A program made the position numbers and the translations under genes. A stretch of 64,000 bases of DNA from Endocalyx cinctus. Lineage: Eukaryota > Ascomycota > Sordariomycetes > Amphisphaeriales > Apiosporaceae. Below the pieces are notes generated by a model that was not told the DNA's origin, made no database searches, and worked only from the letters and a program-made list of their open reading frames with translations. This document shows, one piece after another, positions 12,982 to 24,073 of this stretch (its first letter is position 1; the number at the start of each line of letters is the position of its first letter). The stretch is from NCBI GenBank assembly GCA_001600455.1, contig BCKC01000004.1:2778915-2842914 (forward strand). Direction: 5' to 3'.

Positions 12982-13789
12982 GTGGAAGAAGAAAGAAAGA
13001 GAGGGGGGAGAGGTGGTTCAGATGATGTTTTTTTTGTGTTTTTGCTCAGGAAAGTTTTGAGTGCCGCTCTTTTGAATTCTCCTTTGTCTTGAAATTTCTA
13101 TCGAATTTGGTCTTGTTGGATTGGACAACGTTTGGGGACTAATACGCGCAGTCACTGCCACTTAAGCACCTTTCCTTACACTAACAAACCCTTAATATTT
13201 CTAAACTACATTATAACACTTTCAAATACGACTTTAGTCTGATAGCTATGAATTACCATCAGGTGAAGTGAATCGAACGTTGGCGGTAAAGCCGGTTGTC
13301 GCTTATTGATCTCATCATCAGTGAGCGATATGTAGGTATCCTGGATCTACCAGTGAACCCGGAGATGCTTCGTCAATGCGGTATTGAGTATGCACTGTAT
13401 GTAGTAGGTTTTCACCTTTCTTCCAAGCAAGATGAAGATAATTATCAATCTAAAGAGTCCACCGCATTATTGCCGTCGATGCATGACGTCTTGCACTCTT
13501 ACCTGTTACGTAGATATTAGAAAATGCCCGCATCCCCGCCCGCGTCCGCATCGAGGAGCGATGTCTATCATACGAGAACGATCAATTCAGAAAATTTGGT
13601 TTTTTTTTTTCTTGTCCTTCGTCAAGTGACTCATCTCACGAATATTACTCCCAATTGATATCTTGCGCATAACAAGAAAGAAAAAGGAGGCAATTGTATC
13701 TCCGCGGTCAGTTGCCAGCTTACCATCTCTTGACACCGCACTTTTTACCTCTATCAAGACAAACGACTTAAGAAGAAAATCTGTATAAA
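12982..13789. other. intergenic between b5-like gene and cupin gene
   Basis: No gene is seen. Short open frames at 13296-13520 and 13432-13629 have no motif and no upstream promoter context that would favour them. A poly-T run lies at about 13600-13612. The final 100 bp form the cupin promoter. Confidence 0.5.
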
Positions 13790-14660
13790 ATGTTCCCTAA
13801 AGCTCCGCGATTCCTAGGACGACCGGTCCACGGATTTCAAAACTCATACGTTCGACCTCGCTACGATATCCACGTTTCTAATAATAGAGCTGCACCGGGA
13901 GTCCGCACCTTCAGCAACACCACCAGAATGTCGAAATACCCCACCCCGTCTAGCGATCGACCTAAACACGAGATGCAATACTTCCCGGACATGCTAACGG
14001 CATTGCCGTCCAAGTCCGCGGAGTTCCGAAGGGTATTGTGGACAGGTAACTTTCGTATACCCCTTTTGTTGAAAACAAAAAAAGAAAGAAAGTGAAACAA
14101 AAAAGGGGGAGAGAGAAGGAATTAAGCTAAAGGTCAGAAAAAAAAAATCTTTCTAGGTCTATATAGTCAGCTCGTACTCATGACGGTACCGGTGGGTGGA
14201 GATATCGGCGACGAGGTAAAATATATATATCCCGGGGGGTAGCGGGATTCCGTCCAAACCTTATCTATCAGTCGCTAACCGGGGGTTTCGACCGGGGGGG
14301 TGTGCGTGGGAGCTGGGTTAGATCCACACGGTAGACCAGATCCTGACCTTCACGTCCGGAACCGGGCTCGCTCAGGTGGGCGGCGAGGAGCAGGCGGTTA
14401 AGGGTGGGGACCTGGTGATCGTGCCGGCGGGGACGAGACACCAGTTCATCAACACGGGACCCACGCCGCTGCTCTTGTATACGGTTTACGGCCCGGCCGA
14501 GCATAAGCCGACGACGGTGCACGAGACGAAAGAGCAGGGAGATAAGGAAGAGGAAGAAGGGCTGGATGAGCCGGCCGAGTGGAGTCGGAAGAGTAAAGAG
14601 GAGAATGAGAGGGCTGGGTGGGTAAAGGTCAAGGGTTCGATTGAGCAGACGGTTTCTTAG
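13790..14660 (+). CDS. small cupin-2 protein with mitochondrial-type leader
   Basis: Three exons (13790-14045, 14157-14215, 14322-14660) give 217 residues. The single cupin domain shows VGGDIGDEIHTVDQ (metal-site motif in the E-x-H...DQ form) and a full second motif GDLVIVPAGTRHQFINTG. It is followed by LYTVYGPAEHKPTTVHETK, a signature shared with small bacterial cupins of unknown substrate. The first about 45 residues are basic and Ser-rich and end in VRTFSNTTRM, resembling a mitochondrial presequence with an R-x-F/S cleavage site. An internal ATG at 13928 (MSKYPTPSSD) would give a form lacking this leader. The C-terminal tail is highly charged (EEEEGLDEPAEW). Its role may be enzymatic or ligand-binding; I cannot name a substrate. 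Confidence 0.85.
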
Positions 14661-16276
14661 GAGTCGGAGAATTGTTGTTGGTTTGTACTTGTACTATGTA
14701 TATTGTATTGTAGATTATCTTTTTTTTTTTTCTTTTTTTTGGTCTGGTATCTCATATCATACACGTAATAAAAAATCCTGGTTCTTTGTCTACGCGCTAT
14801 TGACTTGATCGTCGGGTTCCGCACATCTCCATTTCGTCGTCATATCTGGCTATCTGGATGGTCCTTTTCTTCTTTTTGTTCTCTCTCTTTCTCTCTCCGA
14901 CTAAGAGTCAAAGTTGAATAAGTTGTAATTGAGTCTTATCATTTTGTCTCTACCTTTTCTTTACCTCCAATTCTCATTTCAAGCACGACGTGTGATATCT
15001 CCTTTCGTTGTGCAGACTCCAGAGTCCAGAGTGGTGTGGTGTGCTTCCGGGAATCGGGTAACTTAATTTACAGGGGTGTTTTAATGGCTTTCACACCATT
15101 AATACGACCTAAATACTTGGTACCGATGCTTGTCACATCCTAATTCGTCATAGCTCATTTTACACAGTAAATAAAAAGTCAATAAGAAATCAGGTACCAT
15201 CCAATCATCTTTTAAGAAACTGTCTCGCTTCCCAGTCAACGTCCGATCACTTTTCCCTTTTTTCCCTTTTTCCCTTTTCCCTTTTCCCCCCTGCTTTGGT
15301 ACATACCAGGAGCTGATAAACTAATAGTATACTAGTGATAAGTCCGAGTACTGTTAGTGGGGAATGGACCATTTTAGAGGGGTGCGGGAAACACAGAGAA
15401 GAAGAGGCAGAGAAAGGTAAGTTGGAATGGATACTTTTTTAGAGTGCACACAAGATATACAGTAGTATACTTACCAACGGTAGCTCACAACGTAGTCGAT
15501 AAATTCTTGATCTTCTTGTTAAGACCTGACCTGTTCGAATTTTCATTTTAATCTTCACTTCGATCAATCTTATCCTATATACTCTTCCTTTTTCTTGTTT
15601 TTGTCGTCGTCGTCGTCGCTCCTTAAGTGTTCTATTAGTTTAGATACTCTTGAGAATTACGTTCTTTACTTATTTTGAAGGAAACGAAAAAAAAAAAAAA
15701 AAAAAAAAAACATCATTATTTGTTACTTCTTCACTTTCTTTGATATTCCTTCCGTACAAAACATCCAATCTATACACATATATACGTAGTATAGACAAAT
15801 AATATCTATTATATAGGTTCCAATTTTTATATATTATACATACAAGTAACTGAAAAAGTTTTACTTCTCGTCATTGTAAGTCAAACAGATAGAAAACATA
15901 GCTTGACTCAGTTCAGCTTAGGCATCGAACGCTGTGCGGAGCTTCCCACTGACCGCCTTCTTCTTCATACAGCGTTTTGTTGCCAACCTTTTAACTTTAA
16001 CAAAGAATCATACTTAACATAGCGTCATAATTCACTATTCTCTTTTTTACCTTCTCGAAAAAAAAAAGATACTCTGCTCTTTACCAGGTCTTCCTTGATC
16101 TATCTGTCGCATATAGTTTCCCTATACGGGACGAAATAATCGTATACCCACTACCGTTATACCTGAACCCGGCAAACATCTGATTACACCTACGTATTCT
16201 AAACTCATTCTGCACCTTTTTTGCGAACCTTCATACCTCGGTGTAAAAAAGTCCAAGACCTATCAATGGCAACAAG
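14661..16276. other. long intergenic/5' leader region upstream of the WD40 gene
   Basis: No gene is seen in 1.6 kb. It is strongly pyrimidine-rich on the plus strand, with poly-T at 14720-14740, a TTTTCCC tandem tract at about 15251-15290, a GTC trinucleotide run near 15603-15619, and an A-run of about 24 bases around 15688-15711. It is likely the promoter and a long CT-rich 5' leader of the WD40 gene. No intron-split upstream coding exon was found. Confidence 0.5.
15251..15290. repeat. TTTTCCC-type tandem tract
   Basis: Five to six imperfect units of TTTTCCC/TTTCCC follow one another. This is simple sequence, probably part of the pyrimidine-rich promoter of the WD40 gene. Confidence 0.7.
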
Positions 16277-19200
16277 ATGGCGTCTACCCCTTCCAACCGC
16301 TTCAGGTTGACGCCGTCCAAATCACCTCTATTGAACTCGCCCCTTCTCTCCCGCCCCCGCCGCGCGAGGTCTCCGAACCGTGGCCGAACTCCCGCCGGCG
16401 TTGATTCACGCCTTTCGTTGAAAAGAGTAATTGGCACCACCTGTTTTTCGCCCACCGGTTTCGACACCGCTAGTTCTTCCTTCGCCTATATCGCCGGCGG
16501 GGCTGTCGTGGTCGTGGATGTGGATGGCAGCCAGTACTCCCAGCGCTTTTTCCGAGCCCGACCCACCGCTCTTCCCATCCACGGCACACCTTCCCTCCCG
16601 TTCTCGCCCTCCACGCCTACGTCGACGCCGAAAGCAAACGATAGCCGGAATAGGGTTTCCTTGCGCGATTCGACGTTCGGCTCCGGTGACTGGTCCGATT
16701 CTCCCTCGTCTAAAACCTGGACCAGCCGAGAACGTATAAAAGCTGCGACGTGCTTAGCCCTGAGCGCGGAGGGCAAATTTCTCGCTGTAGGCGAAACCGG
16801 ATATGCTCCTCGCGTTCTTATATTCAGCCTCCAGGATAACTCGTCTGATATTCCGCTGGTGTCTATTAGTGAACATGCGCATGGGGTAAAGGCGGTTGCT
16901 TGGTCGTCCGACTCGAAATATCTTGCGTCTCTCGGTGCTGCCAATGACGGCTTCCTATATATTTGGAAAATCGACCCAAAAACAGGTGCTGCTAAGCCCT
17001 TTCAGCAGAACAGATGTACCTCGTCCGTGCGTGGCATGTTTTGGATGGGTCATAATCTAATCACTTTCGGGGTACGTCATATCAAATTGTGGAGGGTCGA
17101 GGAGGCGCAATCCACATCTCCAACGAAGCAGAGATTTACTGGGGAGTTGAATGCCCCTTCACAGCCACAAAAGACTTTACAAGGCCGAAATGTCCTATTA
17201 GGGAATATGCTAGACGCAACCTTTCCGTGCGCGGCTGCTATCGATAACACCAGCGCTTTAATCTGCTCGGAGGCGGGCGATATCTGCTTGCTGGACGATT
17301 CGGATCGGCAGACGAAGCTGTCCAACCTCCTCGAAAGTGGATTTGCGACAACTTCTATTGCTATTAGAGAGGGCAAAGTCTACGTAGGTGGGAAAACGGC
17401 CGGTTTCTTAACATTCGAATTGGATTCGCTCTTGAAAGGCTGCGGGAACGCGAGCCGAGAAGACGCGACTTCATCCACGGGTATTCTTTCCTTAGGGTTT
17501 CTAAGCAACAATATGGTGACGATCGACACCAGACGATCCATTCAAATCTGGCAACCCAATACGGTCCCCGGCGAGGCATCATACACCACATCGTCTCCGA
17601 TCCCGATACCAGGGCATCGGGACCCGGTATCCGGCGTTGAAAGCCTTCCACGACCAAACGTATGCGATGCCGACTTCTATAGTTGGTCAGGATCGGGCCA
17701 TGTTACGTTATGGACGATGGATGGTCAGATTAGATCGTCTTTTCAAATCCCACTTGACGAAGCCTACTTCGAGGAGGAGCCTGATTTGATAAACCAAATG
17801 ACAACCATTCGTGCTACCAAAGGGGGCCATTTTTTCATTGCTGGAGATAGACTCGGTGTTATGAAAATCATCGACTTCTCAACTACACAACCCATTTCTT
17901 CTATGAAAGCTCATTCGTCAGACTGTCTCTTCGTCACCGCTTACGAAGACGAGTCAAAATTTCTGGTTGCGTCTTGCGGTCGTGATCGAACTGTGCAACT
18001 TTTCCAGCGAACCAGCAATGGCGATTTTGACCATTTCCAGACTCTAGAGTTTGCCTCTAGGGTTACCCAAATACTCTTCCCATCCTCCGATAGAGTTATC
18101 ACTTGTTCTCTCGACAGAACACTGCAAATTCACGATATCATATCGAAACCAGAGGAACCCAATGTCATGGCAGCTATTCCCGCCAAGACGCTTCCTCTCA
18201 AAAGCTCACCCACATCAATGACGATGACTTCGGATGGGAAGTCTTTGTTCGTGTCTCTAATGGATAAGTCCATATGTCTTTTCGATATAAATCATAAGAA
18301 GTTGTCCAAGACCTTTAAATGTCTTGATGAAGGTGGTTCTGAAGCAGTAGTGCTGGACTCTCTCATTACCCGCCCAGAAACTGAGAAGGAACCTCCCTTT
18401 CTTCTTGGCATCTCCAACACAGACAAGTCCATCAGGATGTACAATGCTCAGTCAGGCAGTTTTCTCGATAGGGAATGGGGTCACACCGAAGCGATCAACG
18501 GTGTGGCGCTGATTGAGGAAGAAGGGGGTAGCCGAAAAGTGGTCAGCGTGGGCTCTGACGGAACAATAATGATTTGGGAGATGGACTTGCAAGATCGCGT
18601 ATGGGGCTCTTTCAGTAGAGATGTCTCCCCTGCAAAAGATAGCCCTATTGGGGCGCGGCCTACATTGCGACGTGTTCTTTCTAAAGCCGAACTGGCTGAG
18701 TTCCAACGACCTTCATCGTCTGCTGGGCGGTATTCGCCTTCGAGGACACTGAAAAAGCGACGCTCTCTGTTTAGTCTTTCATCGAGCACATCTGGCAGAA
18801 CGCCCACTCCCGCACTTCAATCAAGCCCAGCCGCGGCTATTTCGGAATCGACGCCGTCTAGGAGACCATCTTGCGGAAGTCAGTCCAATAGTCCGCCTGT
18901 GAGCCCCAAGTCGAGGGTTGATAGACGACCGTCTTTGCCGCTACTTAGCCACGGGAAGATGAAGAGCAACAGTAGCCTACGATCTTCCTTCGGCACTCTT
19001 AACATGGCAACCGAACAAACTTGCCGAACTTTGCGAGCATACCGAAAAAAGCTCGCCTCTACAGAACCTATAAGCCAGGAAGTCCTGGCCGAACTCGATC
19101 AAGAGCTCCGTCTTACCGCCGTCGCTCTTGGTGATAGAGCAACGCGGAGCAAGGCGATGAGCGACACGATGCTTAGCGGTCTCTTAGACCAATATTCGGA

Positions 19201-19321
19201 GCGACTAGTATCACTCCTTGATGAAAAGCTTCGTATTAACTACCCTTCCACATCAGAGAAGTACCTGGCGTCTACGGTAAAACGACCCAGCACTTCCGAC
19301 ACTAGCTCTAGTAACGATTAA
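16277..19321 (+). CDS. WD40-repeat protein, WDR62/MABP1-like
   Basis: One uninterrupted reading frame of 1014 residues. After a basic, Ser/Pro-rich N-terminus the order is typical of the MABP1/WDR62 group: RVIGTTCFSPTGFDT and FAYIAGGAVVVVDVDGSQYS near residues 50-85, then about ten WD repeats (for example HGVKAVAWSSDSKYLASLG around 195 and VSVGSDGTIMIWEMD around 755). The last 250 residues are Ser-rich and then helical (TLRAYRKKLASTEPISQEVLAELDQEL). Animal members bind JNK-pathway kinases and spindle poles; the fungal role is not established, so only a scaffold role is inferred. The absence of introns contrasts with the neighbouring gene. The ATG at 16277 is preceded by in-frame stop-rich leader sequence. 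Confidence 0.87.
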   Translation: MASTPSNRFRLTPSKSPLLNSPLLSRPRRARSPNRGRTPAGVDSRLSLKRVIGTTCFSPTGFDTASSSFAYIAGGAVVVVDVDGSQYSQRFFRARPTALPIHGTPSLPFSPSTPTSTPKANDSRNRVSLRDSTFGSGDWSDSPSSKTWTSRERIKAATCLALSAEGKFLAVGETGYAPRVLIFSLQDNSSDIPLVSISEHAHGVKAVAWSSDSKYLASLGAANDGFLYIWKIDPKTGAAKPFQQNRCTSSVRGMFWMGHNLITFGVRHIKLWRVEEAQSTSPTKQRFTGELNAPSQPQKTLQGRNVLLGNMLDATFPCAAAIDNTSALICSEAGDICLLDDSDRQTKLSNLLESGFATTSIAIREGKVYVGGKTAGFLTFELDSLLKGCGNASREDATSSTGILSLGFLSNNMVTIDTRRSIQIWQPNTVPGEASYTTSSPIPIPGHRDPVSGVESLPRPNVCDADFYSWSGSGHVTLWTMDGQIRSSFQIPLDEAYFEEEPDLINQMTTIRATKGGHFFIAGDRLGVMKIIDFSTTQPISSMKAHSSDCLFVTAYEDESKFLVASCGRDRTVQLFQRTSNGDFDHFQTLEFASRVTQILFPSSDRVITCSLDRTLQIHDIISKPEEPNVMAAIPAKTLPLKSSPTSMTMTSDGKSLFVSLMDKSICLFDINHKKLSKTFKCLDEGGSEAVVLDSLITRPETEKEPPFLLGISNTDKSIRMYNAQSGSFLDREWGHTEAINGVALIEEEGGSRKVVSVGSDGTIMIWEMDLQDRVWGSFSRDVSPAKDSPIGARPTLRRVLSKAELAEFQRPSSSAGRYSPSRTLKKRRSLFSLSSSTSGRTPTPALQSSPAAAISESTPSRRPSCGSQSNSPPVSPKSRVDRRPSLPLLSHGKMKSNSSLRSSFGTLNMATEQTCRTLRAYRKKLASTEPISQEVLAELDQELRLTAVALGDRATRSKAMSDTMLSGLLDQYSERLVSLLDEKLRINYPSTSEKYLASTVKRPSTSDTSSSND

Positions 19322-20577
19322 ACAACAAATTACTTATACGCGCACGTTGTGAAACTTCATATCACGTTCTTATTATCATTTTTTTTTCTTGTATCATATA
19401 CGAAGGTGTTGGATCAGGTTGGAGGAATTGAGGTTTTACGGGTGTCGGGACGGTATGTGGATTTGGTGGGTGATAGGTGTGACGGAGGTTATTATATGTC
19501 ACTCTCTAGGACCGCGGCGGCGGTCAGGGATTCCACAGTCTTTTCATTTCTTTATTTTTTTTTTGGGTGGAATATCTCGTCAAGTCGGGAGACGGAAAAA
19601 AAGAGACAAAAATATCGGCGTTATATGGGGATACAACAAAGGACGAGCCTCTTATTTCTATTTTCATTTTTTCCCCTTTATCTGTCTGATTCCGCATCAA
19701 TCGGCCAGTTGAACCCTCTCGACCATCTACACTTACTACTACCCATTACCCCAGCATGATACCACTTCTAAGCATTGTTATTCGGAGTTTCGGGGAGATT
19801 ATCGGTCGTCTCCAAGGACCACTGAATTTTATGGAGGTCTTCTTTTTTGTTTTGTTTTATCTCTCAATTCACTTGCGTTGATTTTTCTTTTATCCTGCGC
19901 CCCCTTTCGCCCTGATGATGGATATGGAAGGAGGATACTTTATAAGAAAGTTAATTAATGCATATATACCCGAGAATTGAGTTCACATTATCAAGCGTTT
20001 AAAAATAATCGAGGTTCTTCTCGTTTTGCACGGTATGAAAAATGCGAGGAGACACAAATGATTGTAGCTTAAAGGTAAGCTCAAATTAAAGGAGAATTGA
20101 GGCTGTTCCTCTTTCCCTATATACGAAATGAGACAGAGTAGCTCCTCGAAGATGACCCACCCATCATATCCCATTTCCATATGACTTTTTCTAACCTAGG
20201 TCCTCCTGTGATATCAACCTGAATCGTGGATAGACAAACGACGAGGGGAAAAAAAGAAGAAAAAAAACATGCCACCAACCTTAAGCCCATTCCTCACCGA
20301 ACCGAGCTAGATAAAGGTAGGTAGGTAAAAAGAAAAAAAAAAAGAAAACCTCTTTATCTACATGGTATGAAAGAAAAAAGGCCAAAGATGAACGCCGAGA
20401 CGGTGCAAACCTGACCAAACAGACGATCCGGTGTATATATCTGATTCCCATCGCAGCTCCCAATATGATAGATAGCATAGGAGGACAAGAGTGAAAAGGT
20501 TCTTTTTTTTGTTGATCCTTCGTCTTCTCCGGGATAGCTAAAGTGAATCGTTCTTGCCCGTCCGTTTTAGCCAACAT
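19322..20577. other. convergent 3' intergenic region
   Basis: This lies between the 3' ends of the WD40 gene (+) and the DUF7918-like gene (-). Short frames on both strands have no motif and are rich in Phe from poly-T runs. Poly-A/T tracts occur near 20250-20270, 20330-20345 and 20500-20510. Both genes' 3' UTRs and polyadenylation signals presumably lie here. Confidence 0.5.
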
Positions 20578-22644
20578 TCACTGGTATCTGGGTCGCTTTG
20601 GGGAGGGCGACTCAGATCCCGTCAAGTCGATGAAGTCTCTGACGCCTCGCTTGGTAGTCACCGGCTCTCTCTTAATAGCTACCGGTTCTTTCTTGACAGT
20701 GACCGGTTCTTTCTTGATTGTAACCGGCACCTTCTTGATCGGCGATGAAAGCTTCCTATATTCAGTGATTAGGACCGTGATTTCTTCACCCATACGCCGC
20801 AACGCATCTTCTCTGTTCGGGACGGCACGTCCTGACGCGTTGCCCTCTTTTTCCTTATCCGAGTCATCATCTGATATATCAACAACTTCGTTGCTCTGCT
20901 TCTTTTTAACGGGGCTGCCGGTTGCCTTGTTAGTGTTGTTCTCGGTGTTCTCGATTTTCTTGATGTTCTTGATGGTGTTCTCGATGCTCTCGATGTTATT
21001 AGCGTTAACAGCATAGCTATCTCTCACACTAGAGATACGGCCGCTCTCTCGGTCGAAGGTCGTAATGACATCATACGTTCTTGCCTTGTTCTTAGTATCG
21101 GTATACTTATTGATACCAGGCTCAATGAATCCCCCAACTTCCTTCTGTCTTGCTGCAGCTTCGTCTTCATTGTTGTCTGGAGTGATTGCCTCGTCGCCGT
21201 TGCGCTTGGTAACGTTCGTCTGACCTTTCAGAACCTCGGGGCGGAAGATCTTGTCGTTATTCAGTGAGACCCTCTCTCTGCCGGCACGTCCGAAGGTGAC
21301 CGCTTTGCTCTCTTCTAGGTCATAGACATCATCGTTGATTCTAATGGGTCGGCGGGGTATCCATCTGAATAAATCTAACCGCGATGGATTGGCTAGAGAT
21401 GCTCGGGACCATGGCTGCGTAACATGGCCGAGTCGGTTTTCTAGGCTGACATCTGCGATCTGGTTTTGAGTCCCGATACGCTTGTTGTTCAATCCGGTGG
21501 TCTTTCCAGTAACCACGCCAGTCTTCTTCTCATCATTATCCCGAGCTGGATATACTATGGGATAGAGTTGCTAGTTTAAATACGGTCAGTCGATCTCTAT
21601 TCTTCATATGGTTAACATGGATACTCACATCAAGTTGTTGAATAGCCAGTTTTTCTACCTCGAGACCGGATAGCCCTAGCTGAGAAAGCCTAGCAGATCG
21701 TGGTGCGTGTAGGCTTTGTCTTCGAATAATCCCCTGCTGAATGAGAGCCTCTATAAATCATGTTAGTGAATCTTGACTTATAGATTGATTCAGATCTGCT
21801 CTTATAAATACCCTTTGTTCGATATTTGAATCGGAAAGCTGCTAGAGCACCAAGATCACCGTTTAGGTTGTGGCAGTGGACAATTTCAGGTTCGTCGGTA
21901 GCTTCTGGAATGCTAAAACTAGTTCGGTATTAGCTAAGGTTATATTAAACTGGATATCCTTGAGTGTTCTTACGATATGCCATGAGAAATAGCCATTCCA
22001 TTCAAGGATTCTTTTGACAGCTGGAGGCTCGTATGGGCGATGTCCGTATTTGCGAAGATGGTATTTGCGGCCTTCGGCTTGTGAATAAGACCACAATCAG
22101 CTTTGACGACACGAAAAATGCGAACGTCGATAGTGCCAAAGGATTGTGGTATGTTCTTAACCGAAGAAATCTGGCCACGTTCTACATCTTCAACTAAAAT
22201 TTTAGGAGATAGTTAAGTCAGTAAAGGGTATCGAAAACCCTTGCAGGACAAGACTTTACCTTTCTTAATTGGCGCAAATCTAAAGGTCTGGCGTTTCCAG
22301 CCGATATCATCGATTGATTGAACAGCACGGTCCGAAATATCAGATTCCCAGGGTTGGTTGCGGCAAAAGTTCTCGAGGCACAGTTCTCCACTGACCCAGG
22401 TTCCATCTAGAATGACGGCGATGTTGAGGCTGTGGTTTTCGAATCCCCATGCGTATTCGTTAGTGACTTTGAGATGGATGACAAACTCTTCATTATCCTG
22501 GCACTCGATGTATTTGAATACACTTCCGAGTGCAGTTGGATCGTGTCTCTCGCCGCCGAAGGAAGGATCATCATGCTCTAGAGCCGTGACACCTTCGATC
22601 TTTACCGTGACCTCGACACCTTTTAGCGATTTGATTATCGCCAT
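20578..22644 (-). CDS. DUF7918-like nuclear-type protein with SUMO-motif tail
   Basis: Five exons on the minus strand (22644-22260, 22193-21974, 21912-21812, 21750-21629, 21570-20578) give 606 residues. The N-terminal about 240 residues (MAIIKSLKGVEVTVKIEGVT, FKYIECQDNEEFVIHLKV, LSKESLNGMAISH) fit the fungal DUF7918 domain, an all-beta module of unknown function. The remainder is disordered and charged. Near the C-terminus are an acidic hydrophobic motif (VVDISDDDSD, about 20857-20886), a heptad array of SUMO-consensus sites (IKKEP, VKKEP, IKREP; 20650-20730), a second SIM-like motif (DFIDLTGSE, about 20611-20637) and a basic end (SPKRPRYQ). Together these suggest a nuclear protein tied to sumoylation; that is inference. 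An alternative frame is also open in exon 2, but the chosen one keeps the family motif and all splice phases. Confidence 0.78.
20650..20730 (-). repeat. in-frame 21-bp tandem repeat coding SUMO-consensus heptads
   Basis: Units of seven codons read (T)IKKEPV, TVKKEPV, AIKREPV and a degenerate TTKRG. On DNA the period is 21 bp, with a conserved ACCGGTTC-like word on the plus strand. Three units match the psi-K-x-E acceptor consensus. Confidence 0.85.
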
Positions 22645-24073
22645 TTTCGTAAGCTTAATTCAGTGATGTTCTCAGTTCTATAGAAGTCGGACAGTGAAAT
22701 GATAGAGTATCAGGATGAGCACAGGCTACGATAGCTGTGACGAACTTAAGTGTGAGAATAACACATTTGACTGGAAGTCACTGGTAAGTAGTAGGTATGA
22801 GGAGAATATTAGAAATATAGGTCGCTTCCTTGTTATGTAATGTATCGAATGTTCGTGATTGCCGTAAAATTGGGTGGGTTACAGGTGATATATTCCACGG
22901 CAGTCGCGTTGGGAGGCAGTCGCATCAAGAGGCAGTCGCAGAATAGTAACTCAACCGTGATGGTACGTACCTACCTAGGTACTTAAGTAGGTATGTCACA
23001 ACTGAAAGGAGACGAGAAAAGTCGGTAGTATTATTTATATATATACAATAGAACCTAGAGATGTCTCCAGAATAAATATGAAGAGTTATTGAGTATATGA
23101 GGTTGATACTCAAGTAGTGAACAGTTAAGAACGAAATCACAAGCAAGAGACTTCCTTTTATTACATGTGAATCACACCCATCATCTAACCCCGCTGCTCT
23201 ACAATCTAAGAGTTCAGATGAAATACTCATCAGAAATATGCTGCCTTTGTATTCTAAGTTCAATGTATTATTTCTATCTAATTAATAACGAGATATATAG
23301 CGAAAAGCTTAGAGATTCTCAGGAATTCTCGACACAGAGCAAGGGCAAATCATACTCAATAATGAATACTTAAGTTTAGTCATTAAACATTAGGTTAGTA
23401 GATATCTCAGGTAGATATATTTATTAATATGTATCTGTGGACTTCGAAAGAACAAGAATGATGGCATATTGTCTCTATTTCTCTTGTCTCTTCCCCCTTT
23501 TATTTTCATTAAGAAATACCGTATGTAGTAAATTTATAAACACTGTATACAGTACGTCAGCTCGTGCACGGACCATCAAAGATAGGCAATGACTTGAACG
23601 ACTTGAATGGCCGCTGAATGGATACCTGCAGGCTATCCCTACCTTCAACCCGTCAATCAGTCAGTCTATCTGGTAATCATTCAAGAGATCGTCCATTTCC
23701 TACATGATAGCTTTCTTGTTAATCAACGAAACGGAAGAAAAAGGAATATATCATCAATACAATTTACTCTGGAAATAGGAGTCGCATTCTTTTCTATCAT
23801 TAATCCATCACAGTCTATCCAATCGTATTCATAATACGTAATCGAATGCGACAAATACGAATGGGCTTTTCCCACGTACCCGTACCTGTCCCCGTCCTAC
23901 CACCCTCTTACCATTGACTGTTCCCGTATATCCACAGCCCTTAAGAGAAAAACTAGATCGGAATATCTTCTTGTAATAGGGGAAGATATCGGGGTTTTAC
24001 CTCTAATTATACTAAGAATCAACAATGTCGCTGAGTTTATGAGCTCTACTCCTTCAATTGAAGGACTCGCATC
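22645..24073. other. divergent promoter region between DUF7918-like gene and RGP1
   Basis: No gene is supported. The left part carries the 16-bp triplicate listed separately, followed by TACCTAGGTA-like words at 22965-22995. Short frames at 22925-23263 (-), 23167-23373 (+) and 23607-23834 (+) are AT-rich and lack motifs. Confidence 0.5.
22899..22946. promoter_or_regulatory. three 16-bp direct repeats with GGCAGTCGC core
   Basis: The 9-bp word GGCAGTCGC starts at 22899, 22915 and 22931, exactly 16 bp apart. The remaining 7 bp of each unit differ (GTTGGGA, ATCAAGA, AGAATAG). It lies 255-300 bp upstream of the DUF7918-like start and over 1.1 kb from RGP1. The conserved core with diverged spacers is what an array of binding sites would look like, but a decayed minisatellite is also possible. 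Confidence 0.5.

Noticed and set aside
13296..13629. Small genes between the b5-like and cupin genes
   Set aside because: Two overlapping frames of 65-74 codons with no motif, splice signals or codon bias.
21863..22096. Alternative minus frame in exon 2 of the DUF7918-like gene (MWSYSQAEGRKYHLRK...)
   Set aside because: It looks protein-like, but only the other frame joins both flanking exons in phase and carries the LSKESLNGMAISH family pattern.
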